This document shows, piece after piece, positions 44,080 through 52,087 of a stretch of 64,000 bases of DNA (its first letter is position 1; every line of letters begins with the position of its first letter). The notes beneath the pieces were generated by a model that made no database searches, was not told where the DNA came from, and saw nothing but the letters and a program-made list of their open reading frames with translations. The DNA comes from Sinomicrobium soli (GTDB lineage: Bacteria; Bacteroidota; Bacteroidia; Flavobacteriales; Flavobacteriaceae). The position numbers and the translations under genes are program-made. The stretch lies in contig NZ_QLNV01000001.1 in the NCBI RefSeq assembly GCF_003285545.1, forward strand, positions 248,001 through 312,000, given 5' to 3'.

Positions 44080-45204
44080 TCAAACACAAAACAGATCCGA
44101 AGCGATCCCGTCGGTGAGGAACTTTCCCCGGGTGGTGGTCCGCAGCACCCCTTTTTCAAAAGACAGCAGCCCGTTCTCCAGGTGTTTCCCGGCTTGTTCC
44201 AGGAGATACGCTTCATAGCTTTCCCCGAATTCCGTTCTCACCTTTCCGGCAGCAACGCCCCATATCGTCCGCAGTCCGGTCATGACGTACTCATTGTAGC
44301 GGTCTGAAACGGTGAGCACTTCCCTTTCCCGCGAAAGCTTTCCCTTTAACACCGATTTGATATACAAAGGGTTATTGGCCACATTCCAGCTGCGCTCCGT
44401 ACCGTTATAACTATGGGCCGAAGGACCGATGCCCATATATTTCCTGCCGAGCCAGTACGAGGTATTGTTCCGGGAAAAATAGCCTTCCTTTCCGAAGTTC
44501 GACAGCTCATAATGTACAAAGCCTTCCGCACCGAGCAGTTCCGAAAGGATAGAAAACTGCGCTCCGGCCTGTATTTCATCCGGGGCAGGTACCTTACCGC
44601 TGCTCACAAAACTGTTTAGTGCCGTTCCGGCTTCTACCGTAAGGGCATAGGCCGATATATGGGGAATACCGAACTGCAATGCCTTCCGGATATTCTCCTT
44701 CCATCGATCGTTACTCATCCCCGGAATACCGTAGATCAGATCTGCCGTAATATTGTCAAAGTATTCCGAGGCCGTCTCCAGGCATTTCAGGGCCTCATTC
44801 CCGTTATGTGCACGGTTCATCATACGCAGATCTTCGTCAAAGAACGACTGTATCCCGATACTCAGGCGGTTTACGGGAGATACCGCCAGTTCCCGGATAC
44901 GCATATCTGTCAGGTCGTCCGGATTGGCCTCGAGGGTAATTTCCGGCTGCCCGGCAACATCGTAGTACTTATATACCTCACCTATAAGTCGTTCCAGTTC
45001 TTCCGCAGTCAGTAATGAAGGAGTTCCCCCGCCGAAATAGATGGTTTCCACAACCTCATCCCGGAATTCCTCCGCACGGAGTTCCAGCTCCTTCTCCAGG
45101 GCGTTGAGCATTTCCGGCTTTCTGGCCAGGGAAGTGGAAAAGTGAAAGTCGCAATAATGGCAGGCCTGTTTACAGAACGGTATGTGTATATAGAGTGCTC
45201 CCAA
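44080..45204 (-). CDS. hemW: HemW-type radical SAM haem chaperone
   Basis: The 374-residue protein has the radical-SAM motif CKQACHYC (Cys11, Cys15, Cys18) in IPFCKQACHYCDFHF, then TIYFGGGTPSLL and LTLEANPDDLTD, and a C-terminal HemN-like region (YLLEQAGKHLENGLL). HemW inserts haem rather than oxidising coproporphyrinogen. The start is a TTG at 45204: no ATG or GTG exists in frame before an upstream TAA, and residue 2 onwards fits the family N-terminus exactly. It is 43 bases downstream of ruvC on the same strand, suggesting one transcript. Confidence 0.9.
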   Translation of the reverse strand: MGALYIHIPFCKQACHYCDFHFSTSLARKPEMLNALEKELELRAEEFRDEVVETIYFGGGTPSLLTAEELERLIGEVYKYYDVAGQPEITLEANPDDLTDMRIRELAVSPVNRLSIGIQSFFDEDLRMMNRAHNGNEALKCLETASEYFDNITADLIYGIPGMSNDRWKENIRKALQFGIPHISAYALTVEAGTALNSFVSSGKVPAPDEIQAGAQFSILSELLGAEGFVHYELSNFGKEGYFSRNNTSYWLGRKYMGIGPSAHSYNGTERSWNVANNPLYIKSVLKGKLSREREVLTVSDRYNEYVMTGLRTIWGVAAGKVRTEFGESYEAYLLEQAGKHLENGLLSFEKGVLRTTTRGKFLTDGIASDLFCV

Positions 45205-45247
45205 AGGGATAAAAATTAAGGTTTATACTGTAGCCATAAGAGCCGGT

Positions 45248-45805
45248 TCATTTTTTTACCCTTCCTTCATTCTGTTTTACAAAGGCGCTCCAGCTGCCAT
45301 ACGACTTTCCGGCAGACAATGCATTTCCCGAATTAAAAAAATGGCATACCGCCGCGGCCAACCCGTCGGTAGCATCCAGGTTCTTTGGCAATTCACCCAG
45401 TTTCAGCAGCTGCTGTAACATCCGGGCTACCTGCTCCTTGCTGGCATTCCCGTTGCCGGTAATCGCCATCTTTATCTTTCTCGGGGAATATTCGGTAACC
45501 GGCACTTCCCTCGACAACCCGGCAGCCATGGCCACGCCCTGTGCCCTGCCCAGCTTGAGCATGGATTGTACATTCTTGCCAAAGAACGGGGCCTCAATGG
45601 CAATTTCGTCGGGGTGATAGGTCTCTATCAGCTCCACGGTGCGTTCGAAGATCATTTTGAGTTTCAGATAGTGATCGCCGTATTTCTGCAGTTGCAGTTC
45701 GTTGAGTTGCAAAAATGCCATCTGTTTTCCGGACACCCTGATCAGTCCGAACCCCATAATGGTCGTTCCGGGGTCTATGCCTAATATAATCCTTTCCTGG
45801 GCCAC
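45248..45805 (-). CDS. ruvC: Crossover junction endonuclease RuvC
   Basis: The 185-residue Holliday-junction resolvase has the four acidic active-site residues: Asp11 (ILGIDPGTT), Glu71 (AIEAPFFG), Asp144 and Asp147 (LDATDGLAAA). It acts with RuvAB in recombinational repair; the ruvAB genes are not in the window. The length is normal. A -7 box (TACCTTTG) lies 30 bases upstream. Confidence 0.96.
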   Translation of the reverse strand: MAQERIILGIDPGTTIMGFGLIRVSGKQMAFLQLNELQLQKYGDHYLKLKMIFERTVELIETYHPDEIAIEAPFFGKNVQSMLKLGRAQGVAMAAGLSREVPVTEYSPRKIKMAITGNGNASKEQVARMLQQLLKLGELPKNLDATDGLAAAVCHFFNSGNALSAGKSYGSWSAFVKQNEGRVKK

Positions 45806-45834
45806 ATCCGAATAATTAGAAATACTTGCGGCGA

Positions 45835-45842
45835 CAAAGGTA
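45835..45842 (-). promoter_or_regulatory. -7 element for ruvC-hemW
   Basis: TACCTTTG on the minus strand matches TAnnTTTG, 30 bases before the ruvC start. No TTG at a good distance is seen. Confidence 0.5.
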
Positions 45843-45850
45843 CGAAGTTT

Positions 45851-46426
45851 TTAGAACGGGGATGTTCTCCCTCGCCGGGGTTTTTCCATATCCCCTTTCA
45901 GCACCAGTGGCAGGCGGTATTTCGTGGCTACCGGGATATTGCGTTTCAATGCGGGATAGGGCTTTGGCACTTTTTCCAGGCCGGAGCAGACAATACTGTC
46001 GAGGTGCGGTACTTTCCTGCGCCACAATCCGGGCGATTCGATCTCCGCTACCGAAATCTCCCCGGTACGGGCGATGAGAAAACGCACATAGATCGTATCT
46101 TCCACGGTTCCGTGAACCACAATATGATGCTCATTCATCCCGGTATAGAGGTAATTTACAAAGTGGCTTTCGAAACAGCTTTTCTGCTCCGCCTTACTAC
46201 TGTTTTCATCGCATTCCTCAAACAGCGGGTACCGGTCTACGTCGTTCCAGTCGATGTTTTTTATCTCATCCCTGACAAGATCGTCTGCAGGGGCCCTTTT
46301 CTTTTCCCCGTCCCGGCAGGCGACAGTCCCGGACAGGCATAAGACTCCCAGGAAGACGCGGCATACCTTTTTGCCCTGATACGCATATCGGAATATCAAA
46401 AAGAAACAATTCCCGGATGTTCGCAT
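45851..46426 (-). CDS. TonB-C-like lipoprotein
   Basis: The 191-residue protein has a long N-terminal region with lipobox LSGTVAC (Cys37); the many basic/aromatic residues before the hydrophobic stretch could mean the true start is downstream, but no alternative ATG precedes the lipobox. The mature part reads like the C-terminal domain of TonB used outside TonB (VNYLYTGMNEHHIVVHGTVE, YVRFLIARTGEISVAEIESP, PHLDSIVCSGLEKVP), as in the M56-fused protein next to it. It is 151 bases downstream of the M56 gene on the same strand. Its role, perhaps in the same envelope signalling, is inferred only from context. Confidence 0.68.
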   Translation of the reverse strand: MRTSGNCFFLIFRYAYQGKKVCRVFLGVLCLSGTVACRDGEKKRAPADDLVRDEIKNIDWNDVDRYPLFEECDENSSKAEQKSCFESHFVNYLYTGMNEHHIVVHGTVEDTIYVRFLIARTGEISVAEIESPGLWRRKVPHLDSIVCSGLEKVPKPYPALKRNIPVATKYRLPLVLKGDMEKPRRGRTSPF

Positions 46427-46577
46427 AAAATCACCTTTTAACGGTGAAAATTACGACTTTTTGAGAAATTAACCCCTATCCCGGCACCATACTTTAAAAC
46501 CGGGGAACAATGTCCCCGGCCCAAAAATCCTAAAAAACCAAACTAAAGAACGGCTCGTGCTACAACCGTACTTTTAT

Positions 46578-48290
46578 TTACATAACCACCTTATAATTGT
46601 TGTGGTCTCCTACCTTAAATTCTACATCGTCGAGCCCTATGTAGCTCACTCTAAGGGTCTCCCCTCTCCTTGCACCGATTTTGTAGTTCCCGTCGAAATC
46701 GGTTATAGTACCTCTTTCGGTTCCTCTTACCGATATGTTCACACCAGGAATATTATTTCCATCACTGTCCCGGACCACCCCGTAAACATATCCGGCCTCG
46801 CCTCCCGGCTGACGGGAAGAAAATACTTTTCCCCTATCTTCGCTTTTCTTTACACCGGACCGGCTTTTGGTTTGCTCTGTATCGATACCAGACTGAAGCC
46901 TGAAGGTTATCGGGATGGAAAAAGGAACATTCACCACTTTTCCTCCCGACCTGCCCGGGGCCATTACAGGCAGTTTTTCAATGATACGCACCGCTTCGTT
47001 CTCAAGATAAGGGGATGGTCCCCTCTTCCTGATATCCGTGATATTTCCCCCGGTATCTATAGTAAACATGATGGCTACCCTTCCCTGGATATTTTCCTTC
47101 TGTGCCTGTTCAGGATAACGAAAATGCTTGCGGATATGCTCACGCATTTTTTCCTGGAAACATTCCCGGGGATTATCGGCATTTTCACACCCGGGAAAAA
47201 CAGGTACCTGCTCTACTTCACCAAACGGCACACCAGGACCAGAAGAAGGAGATTCCAGAGCCGGGTATTTATCCTCCAATGGGGTACCGGCTTTTCCTCC
47301 GTAACCTATAATGACCATCTCGTTGAGGTCCATAAGCTGCTCTATTTCCTCTTCGGTCATATTGTCTTTTTCGGCAATGGCCGACTTTAACCTGCGTACC
47401 TGCTCTGCAATGGATACCTCCTCCGTCGAAGGCACGGCTTCTTCCCTTTCACAGGAACTGTATACCAGCATTCCCAACACCAGGGGTACCAGTACCAGGT
47501 ACTTGAATTGCCAGATCTTCCTGGACTTCGCTTTCTGTAACATAATTATTCGTTTTTTGATTAATGATGATTTGAAAAATGGATTGACGAATGATATTTT
47601 TTCCGTTTTAAAGACTTCCTGAAGAAGTAAGCTGTAACTTTCCCTCTTGTCCGGCCCCGTAGTTTTGGCATCGGCGATAAACTCGTGCAGTTCGGCCATG
47701 CGGCCCTGAAAAACATACACCAGCGGGTTAAACCAGAAGAGCACACGCAGCAACTCGAAGAACAGAAGGTCTACAGTATGCTTCTGACGAATATGGACCA
47801 GTTCGTGGGCTATGATATGCCTGTGATTCTTCCGGTATACCCTGTCTCCGAGATAAATGCTTCGAAAAAAGGAGAATGCCGTGTTACTGTCGGGGAGTAC
47901 CACCTCCTCATGGGTCTGTTTCCTGATGATCCTTCCCCGGCGCCGCAACCGGAAAATCCTGGTAATTTTTACTGCAAACAATACCAGGCTCAACACCATC
48001 CCGGCAAACAGTATCCACTGCCATAAGGGAACCGCAGCAACTACCTCTGCTTCCCCGACCCGGTCTGTTCCCGGGCCCACAATGACCTCCGGAAGCATCA
48101 CCACATACTCCTGCGGCATTACTTTCCCCAGCCTTTCGATCCTGATAAACGGGATAACACAGGCCAGTAACGGTGTGGCCCACAGGTATAGCCGGTTCCA
48201 GTTAAAAAAAGTCTCTTTTTTGAGGAACAGGTCATACACCATGAGAAAAAACAACTGAAAAGCGACGGTCTGCAACAAATAATGTATCAT
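46578..48290 (-). CDS. M56 (BlaR1-like) membrane protease fused to TonB-C and carboxypeptidase-regulatory domains
   Basis: The 570-residue protein has four N-terminal membrane helices around an M56 zinc protease domain (IIAHELVHIRQKH, His162-Glu163-His166, plus Glu203 in AELHEFIAD). A fifth hydrophobic stretch is at about 262-280. A TonB-C-like domain follows at about 375-465 (FRYPEQAQKENIQGRVAIMF), and a carboxypeptidase-regulatory-like domain at 505-570 (YVYGVVRDSDGNNIPGVNIS). A MVIIGYG motif at 325-331 resembles the SusC signature. M56 proteins cleave a BlaI-type repressor on signal; that repressor is the adjacent gene, overlapping by four bases. The extra periplasmic domains may sense or contact the outer membrane. 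Confidence 0.85.
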   Translation of the reverse strand: MIHYLLQTVAFQLFFLMVYDLFLKKETFFNWNRLYLWATPLLACVIPFIRIERLGKVMPQEYVVMLPEVIVGPGTDRVGEAEVVAAVPLWQWILFAGMVLSLVLFAVKITRIFRLRRRGRIIRKQTHEEVVLPDSNTAFSFFRSIYLGDRVYRKNHRHIIAHELVHIRQKHTVDLLFFELLRVLFWFNPLVYVFQGRMAELHEFIADAKTTGPDKRESYSLLLQEVFKTEKISFVNPFFKSSLIKKRIIMLQKAKSRKIWQFKYLVLVPLVLGMLVYSSCEREEAVPSTEEVSIAEQVRRLKSAIAEKDNMTEEEIEQLMDLNEMVIIGYGGKAGTPLEDKYPALESPSSGPGVPFGEVEQVPVFPGCENADNPRECFQEKMREHIRKHFRYPEQAQKENIQGRVAIMFTIDTGGNITDIRKRGPSPYLENEAVRIIEKLPVMAPGRSGGKVVNVPFSIPITFRLQSGIDTEQTKSRSGVKKSEDRGKVFSSRQPGGEAGYVYGVVRDSDGNNIPGVNISVRGTERGTITDFDGNYKIGARRGETLRVSYIGLDDVEFKVGDHNNYKVVM

Positions 48291-48655
48291 TTCTCCTGTT
48301 CTTTATCGTTAATTTCCTTTAAGATCGCTTCCAGTTCCTCCATGCTTATATCGTTCCTCTTCATAAAAAAGGACACCATGCTCTTAAAGGAACCCTGGAA
48401 GTAATTGTTCAGCAGTTTGTTGATCGACTGGTTGCTGTATTCCGATTTTTTCAGCAACGGAAAATACACATGCCCCTTCCCTTCCTTTTCATGCCCTACA
48501 AACCCTTTTCCTTCCAGTATCCTCACAATGGTGGATACCGTATTATACGCAGGTTTCGGGTCTCCGTATTCTTCGATGATCGATGCTACATTCGCCTTTT
48601 CCAGCGTCCACAAAATCTGCATTACCTCTTCTTCGGCCTTGGTTAACTGCTTCAT
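48287..48655 (-). CDS. BlaI/MecI/CopY-family transcriptional repressor
   Basis: The 122-residue winged-HTH repressor (LTKAEEEVMQILWTLEKANV, YNTVSTIVRILEGKGFVGHE) has the C-terminal dimerisation helix usual in BlaI (KLLNNYFQGSFKSMVSFFMK). In the family, proteolysis of the repressor by the partner M56 protease lifts repression. The genes overlap by four bases (ATGA). The ATG at 48655 was chosen over an upstream TTG because it sits at the normal family start. Three 16-bp palindromes upstream are its likely operators. Confidence 0.92.
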   Translation of the reverse strand: MKQLTKAEEEVMQILWTLEKANVASIIEEYGDPKPAYNTVSTIVRILEGKGFVGHEKEGKGHVYFPLLKKSEYSNQSINKLLNNYFQGSFKSMVSFFMKRNDISMEELEAILKEINDKEQEK

Positions 48656-48671
48656 AACTGATCGTTTATTC

Positions 48672-48687
48672 AACTAATTCTTTAGTT
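48672..48687. promoter_or_regulatory. BlaI operator candidate A
   Basis: AACTAA-N4-TTAGTT, a 16-bp inverted repeat between the promoter at 48697-48704 and the start codon, so it would block elongation or promoter clearance. Confidence 0.6.
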
Positions 48688-48696
48688 TTACAGAAA

Positions 48697-48704
48697 CAAA
48701 TATA
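48697..48704 (-). promoter_or_regulatory. -7 element for the blaI-M56 operon
   Basis: TATATTTG on the minus strand matches TAnnTTTG. It is flanked by operator B immediately upstream and operator A ten bases downstream, the classic geometry of a repressible promoter. The start codon is 42 bases downstream. Confidence 0.55.
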
Positions 48705-48719
48705 ACTAAATATTTAGTT
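48704..48719. promoter_or_regulatory. BlaI operator candidate B
   Basis: AACTAAATATTTAGTT is a perfect 16-bp palindrome next to the -7 box; it covers the spacer of the promoter. Confidence 0.68.
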
Positions 48720-48721
48720 TA

Positions 48722-48737
48722 AACTAATTTATTAGTT
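48722..48737. promoter_or_regulatory. BlaI operator candidate C
   Basis: AACTAATTTATTAGTT is a 16-bp inverted repeat (7-bp arms, two-base centre) starting two bases after site B; centres are 18 bases apart. It could also affect the divergent DUF456 gene. Confidence 0.65.
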
Positions 48738-48812
48738 AAAAAATATCCTGCCGGCATGGAAAAACGGTTTCTTTTTTTACTATTTTTAGCTTCTGAATCA
48801 TTACGGCATGCC

Positions 48813-49316
48813 ATGGATATAGCGCTAACCATCATAGGTCTTTTATGTATGATCACCGGGATACTCGGAAGCATCCTGCCCGTATTGCCCGGCCCTCCCA
48901 TCAGCTGGGTCGGGTTGTTGCTGCTTCACTTTACGGAAGGGGTAACACTGAGCTGGTGGTTTCTTGTGCTCACCTTTATAGTCGCCATAGGCATTACGGT
49001 ACTGGATTATGTCATCCCGGCCATGGGCACCAAAAAGTTCGGCGGGAGCAAGGCGGGCATGTGGGGCACCACCATCGGGCTGATCGTCGGGATCATCGCT
49101 CCCATTCCGCTCGGCATTCTTATCGGCCCCTTTGTAGGCGCCCTGATCGGTGAGCTGATCAACAAGGCCGACGGCAGAACAGCCCTCAAAGCCGCTTTCG
49201 GCTCGTTCCTCGGGTTCCTCTCGGGTGCCTTTATGAAACTGGTGGTTACGGTGATATTCCTGGTCCTCTACATTGCCAAAGTGTGGAATTTCCGCACGGA
49301 ACTGTTTACCTCCTGA
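48813..49316 (+). CDS. DUF456 membrane protein
   Basis: The 167-residue protein from the ATG at 48813 is all hydrophobic helices with short Gly-rich turns (GILGSILPVLPGPPISWVGL, GIIAPIPLGILIGPFVGALI, GELINKADGRTALKAAFGSF), matching the DUF456 family of small inner-membrane proteins. Its function is unknown. An upstream in-frame ATG at 48756 would add a charged-hydrophobic stretch absent from the family, so 48813 is preferred. It is divergent from the BlaI operon and 74 bases before the converging der gene. Confidence 0.83.
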   Translation: MDIALTIIGLLCMITGILGSILPVLPGPPISWVGLLLLHFTEGVTLSWWFLVLTFIVAIGITVLDYVIPAMGTKKFGGSKAGMWGTTIGLIVGIIAPIPLGILIGPFVGALIGELINKADGRTALKAAFGSFLGFLSGAFMKLVVTVIFLVLYIAKVWNFRTELFTS

Positions 49317-49390
49317 TAAGAAAAGGCCGGGAATAAGTTTTATACATCCCCGTCCGCAGATCCCGGAGGGGGCAGGAAAGGATATCTCCC

Positions 49391-50695
49391 TTATTTCTTC
49401 CGGAAATAAACCTCTATAGGCACCCCGTGAAACCCGAAGTGCTCCCGAAGCTTGTTTTCCACAAAACGGCGGTAGGGGTCCTTGATATACTGCGGCAGAT
49501 TGGCAAAAAAGACAAACTGCGGCACGGGCGTAGGCAATTGCGTACAGAACTTTACCTTGATATACTTACCTTTGTTCGAAGGTGGCGGTGTTTTTTCGAT
49601 AATGGGCAGCATCACCTCGTTGAGCTTACTCGTACTCACCCTTTTGCTGCGATTCTTATATACTTCGACCGCCGTTTCCATAGCCTTGAAGATACGCTGT
49701 TTGGTCAGGGCCGAAATAAACAGGATGGGAACATCGGTAAAAGGCTCTATCACCTTTCGTATCTTCTGTTCAAAAGCTTTGGTGGTATGGGTATCCTTCG
49801 CTACCAGGTCCCATTTGTTCACCAGGATAACGATACCCTTTCGGTTGCGCTGGGCCAGCCAGAATATGCTCTGGTCCTGCCCCTCGAAGCCCCGGGTGGC
49901 GTCTACCAACAGCAGGCAGACATCGCTGTGTTCGATGGCGCGTACGGAACGCATCACCGAATAGAATTCCAGGTCTTCCTTCACCCTGGCCTTCCTCCGT
50001 ATACCGGCGGTATCCACCAGGTTGAACTCAAACCCGAAACGGTTATACCTCGTATCGTTACTGTCGCGGGTGGTTCCGGCAATATCGGTTACGATATAGC
50101 GGTCTTCACCGATAAGTGCATTGATAAAGGAGGATTTTCCCGCATTGGGCCGCCCCACTACGGCAAATCTCGGCAGTTCATTTTCTTCTTCCGCTTCCTT
50201 TTCGGGCAACAGTTCCACCAGGGCATCGAGAAGATCTCCCGTGCCGCTCCCGTTGATCCCCGAGATGGTGTGGTAATCGCCCAGTCCCAGTCCGTAGAAC
50301 TCCACCGCATCAGCCTCCCTCATAGCGTTATCCACCTTGTTTACCGCCAGCAGCACGGGTTTTTCCGTCTGTCGCAGCAAACGGGCCACATCTTCGTCCA
50401 TTCCGGTGATCCCGGTTTCGACATCAACCACGAAGATCACGACATCAGCTTCATCGATAGCCAGTTCCACCTGCTTGTCGATCTCCTGCTCAAAAATATC
50501 GTCACTTCCCATCACGTAACCTCCCGTATCTATCAGGGAAAACTCCTTTCCGTTCCAGTCGGTCCTGCCGTAATGCCTATCCCTGGTCACCCCGCTCACC
50601 GCATCCACTATGGCTTCCCTGCGCTGGATAAGACGGTTGAACAGGGTAGACTTGCCTACATTCGGCCTCCCTACGATAGCTACTATATTACTCAT
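49391..50695 (-). CDS. der: Ribosome-assembly GTPase Der (EngA)
   Basis: The 434-residue protein has two tandem GTPase domains: first [12 protein letters not shown] with DTGGY and NKVDN, then [12 protein letters not shown] with [10 protein letters not shown] and NKWDL, and a C-terminal KH-like domain ([20 protein letters not shown]). Der binds the 50S subunit during maturation. Length and motifs are normal. It lies 60 bases downstream of era, with its own -7 box in that gap. Confidence 0.97.
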   Translation of the reverse strand: MSNIVAIVGRPNVGKSTLFNRLIQRREAIVDAVSGVTRDRHYGRTDWNGKEFSLIDTGGYVMGSDDIFEQEIDKQVELAIDEADVVIFVVDVETGITGMDEDVARLLRQTEKPVLLAVNKVDNAMREADAVEFYGLGLGDYHTISGINGSGTGDLLDALVELLPEKEAEEENELPRFAVVGRPNAGKSSFINALIGEDRYIVTDIAGTTRDSNDTRYNRFGFEFNLVDTAGIRRKARVKEDLEFYSVMRSVRAIEHSDVCLLLVDATRGFEGQDQSIFWLAQRNRKGIVILVNKWDLVAKDTHTTKAFEQKIRKVIEPFTDVPILFISALTKQRIFKAMETAVEVYKNRSKRVSTSKLNEVMLPIIEKTPPPSNKGKYIKVKFCTQLPTPVPQFVFFANLPQYIKDPYRRFVENKLREHFGFHGVPIEVYFRKK

Positions 50696-50715
50696 GTGAA
50701 AAGTTTTATCGGTGG

Positions 50716-50723
50716 CAAAGGTA
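50716..50723 (-). promoter_or_regulatory. -7 element for der
   Basis: TACCTTTG on the minus strand matches TAnnTTTG, 21 bases before the der start, inside the 60-bp era-der gap. Confidence 0.5.
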
Positions 50724-50755
50724 ATACAGAAACCTGTATACCGGGTAAAAAAATC

Positions 50756-51643
50756 CTACTTGTGGTCGTATCCGAACCTGCGAAGCTGCCGCTCACTGCT
50801 CCTCCAGTCCTTATTCACCTTTACGAAAAGCTCGAGATGTACCTGCTTGCCAAAAAAGGATTCCAGGTCTTTCCGGGCAGCTATGCCCACCCTTTTCAGC
50901 GCGCTCCCCCTGTGCCCGATAATGATCCCTTTCTGGGAATCGCGTTCTACCATAATCACGGCACGGATACGGATAATATCGTCTTCCTCCAGGAATTCCT
51001 CCGTCTCCACTTCCACCGAATAGGGGATCTCCTTCTTGTAAAAGAGCAGTATTTTTTCGCGTACGGCCTCATTGACAAAGAAACGCTCCGGTTTATCCGT
51101 GATCATATCCTTGGGATAAAAGGCCGGGGATTCCGGCAACAGTTCGAGGATACGGGCAAATACTTCCCGTACATTAAAATTCTGCAGCGCAGAGATCGGG
51201 TAGATCTCCGCATCGGGGAGTTGTTCTTTCCAGTAGGTTACCTGTGTTTCCAGTTCGTCCTGGGCAGACGTGTCTATCTTGTTGAGCAATAACAATACCG
51301 GGATGTCCGTATGGCGCAGCTTGTTAAAAAAGTGCTCGTCTTTCAGCTGCTTCTCCCCTATCTCCACCATATAGACCAGCACATCGGCATCATCCAGGGC
51401 AGACCGTACAAAATCCATCATGGATTCCTGCAACCTGTACGCCGGTTTTATGATCCCGGGGGTGTCGGAAAACACCACCTGGAAATCATCACCGCTTACA
51501 ATACCGAAAATCCGGTGCCGGGTAGTCTGTGCCTTGGAGGTTATAATGGACAACTTCTCCCCGATAAGGGCATTCATCAGGGTAGACTTTCCCACATTGG
51601 GGTTCCCTATGATATTTACAAAACCGGCCTTGTGTACGGACAT
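50756..51643 (-). CDS. era: Ribosome-assembly GTPase Era
   Basis: The 295-residue protein has [12 protein letters not shown] (G1), SDTPGIIKP (G3), LLNKID (G4), SALQNFNV (G5) and a C-terminal KH domain ([20 protein letters not shown]). Era matures 16S rRNA and the 30S subunit. It has its own -7 box upstream. Era and Der adjacent on one strand is frequent in Bacteroidota. Confidence 0.97.
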   Translation of the reverse strand: MSVHKAGFVNIIGNPNVGKSTLMNALIGEKLSIITSKAQTTRHRIFGIVSGDDFQVVFSDTPGIIKPAYRLQESMMDFVRSALDDADVLVYMVEIGEKQLKDEHFFNKLRHTDIPVLLLLNKIDTSAQDELETQVTYWKEQLPDAEIYPISALQNFNVREVFARILELLPESPAFYPKDMITDKPERFFVNEAVREKILLFYKKEIPYSVEVETEEFLEEDDIIRIRAVIMVERDSQKGIIIGHRGSALKRVGIAARKDLESFFGKQVHLELFVKVNKDWRSSERQLRRFGYDHK

Positions 51644-51668
51644 CCTTATGCTTTATCTGTTTTGCCTG

Positions 51669-51676
51669 CAAAAGTA
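51669..51676 (-). promoter_or_regulatory. -7 element for era
   Basis: TACTTTTG on the minus strand matches TAnnTTTG, 26 bases before the era start; an upstream TTTG is only 13 bases away. Confidence 0.5.
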
Positions 51677-51933
51677 CTCATTAACAGCGCAAAAACCGCT
51701 GAATACATTATAAAAATTCGGGAGGCCATTATTTTTAGAGTTATGGGTTTCAATCTGCTCAGGCTATCGTTAGTTTGTAAATGATGAAATGGTCGGAAGT
51801 CGGAAGTTGTCATCCGGACCGAAGTGCCTGCACCGGCTCCTGATCGAGGAACCTCAACAGCATAACGGCTCAAAAGAGATTCCTCCCCGACCGAAAAGGC
51901 CGGGACAGGCTCTATCGTCGGAATGAACAACCC

Positions 51934-52042
51934 TGTCATTCAGAGCGGAGCGCAGCGGAGGGAAGAATCTCCATCCCAGCCCAAAGGAAATTCAACAACA
52001 GCACCGAAAGCCCGGAGATTCTTCACTGCGTTCTGAATGACA
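51934..52042. repeat. Intergenic inverted-repeat element
   Basis: TGTCATTCAGAgCG at the left end is mirrored by TTCTGAATGACA at the right end, and an inner pair GGAAGAATCTCC / GGAGATTCTTC lies between, making an imperfect hairpin about 109 bases long with a central loop. The core pattern (GTCATTC...GAAGAATCTC...GAGATTCTTC...GAATGAC) is like dispersed intergenic elements seen in many Bacteroidota genomes. No coding capacity. Confidence 0.65.
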
Positions 52043-52087
52043 TTCTAAACAACTAAGAACTATACCCCTGCAACCACCGCGAGGTCA

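Larger units (their letters stand above)
51644..52087. other. Intergenic region upstream of era
   Basis: This 444-bp stretch has no convincing gene. It holds the era -7 box (51669-51676) and the inverted-repeat element at 51934-52042. The remaining sequence shows nothing clear. Confidence 0.6.

Noticed and set aside
44080-45204. Oxygen-independent coproporphyrinogen oxidase HemN
   Set aside because: The length, N-terminus and absence of the HemN-specific N-terminal extension fit HemW instead.
46578-48655. Beta-lactam resistance operon
   Set aside because: BlaI and M56 proteins are present, but there is no beta-lactamase or penicillin-binding domain and the extra domains of the M56 protein point elsewhere.
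49427-51292. A 621-codon open frame on the plus strand
   Set aside because: It is the antisense shadow of der and era, which carry full GTPase motifs on the minus strand.
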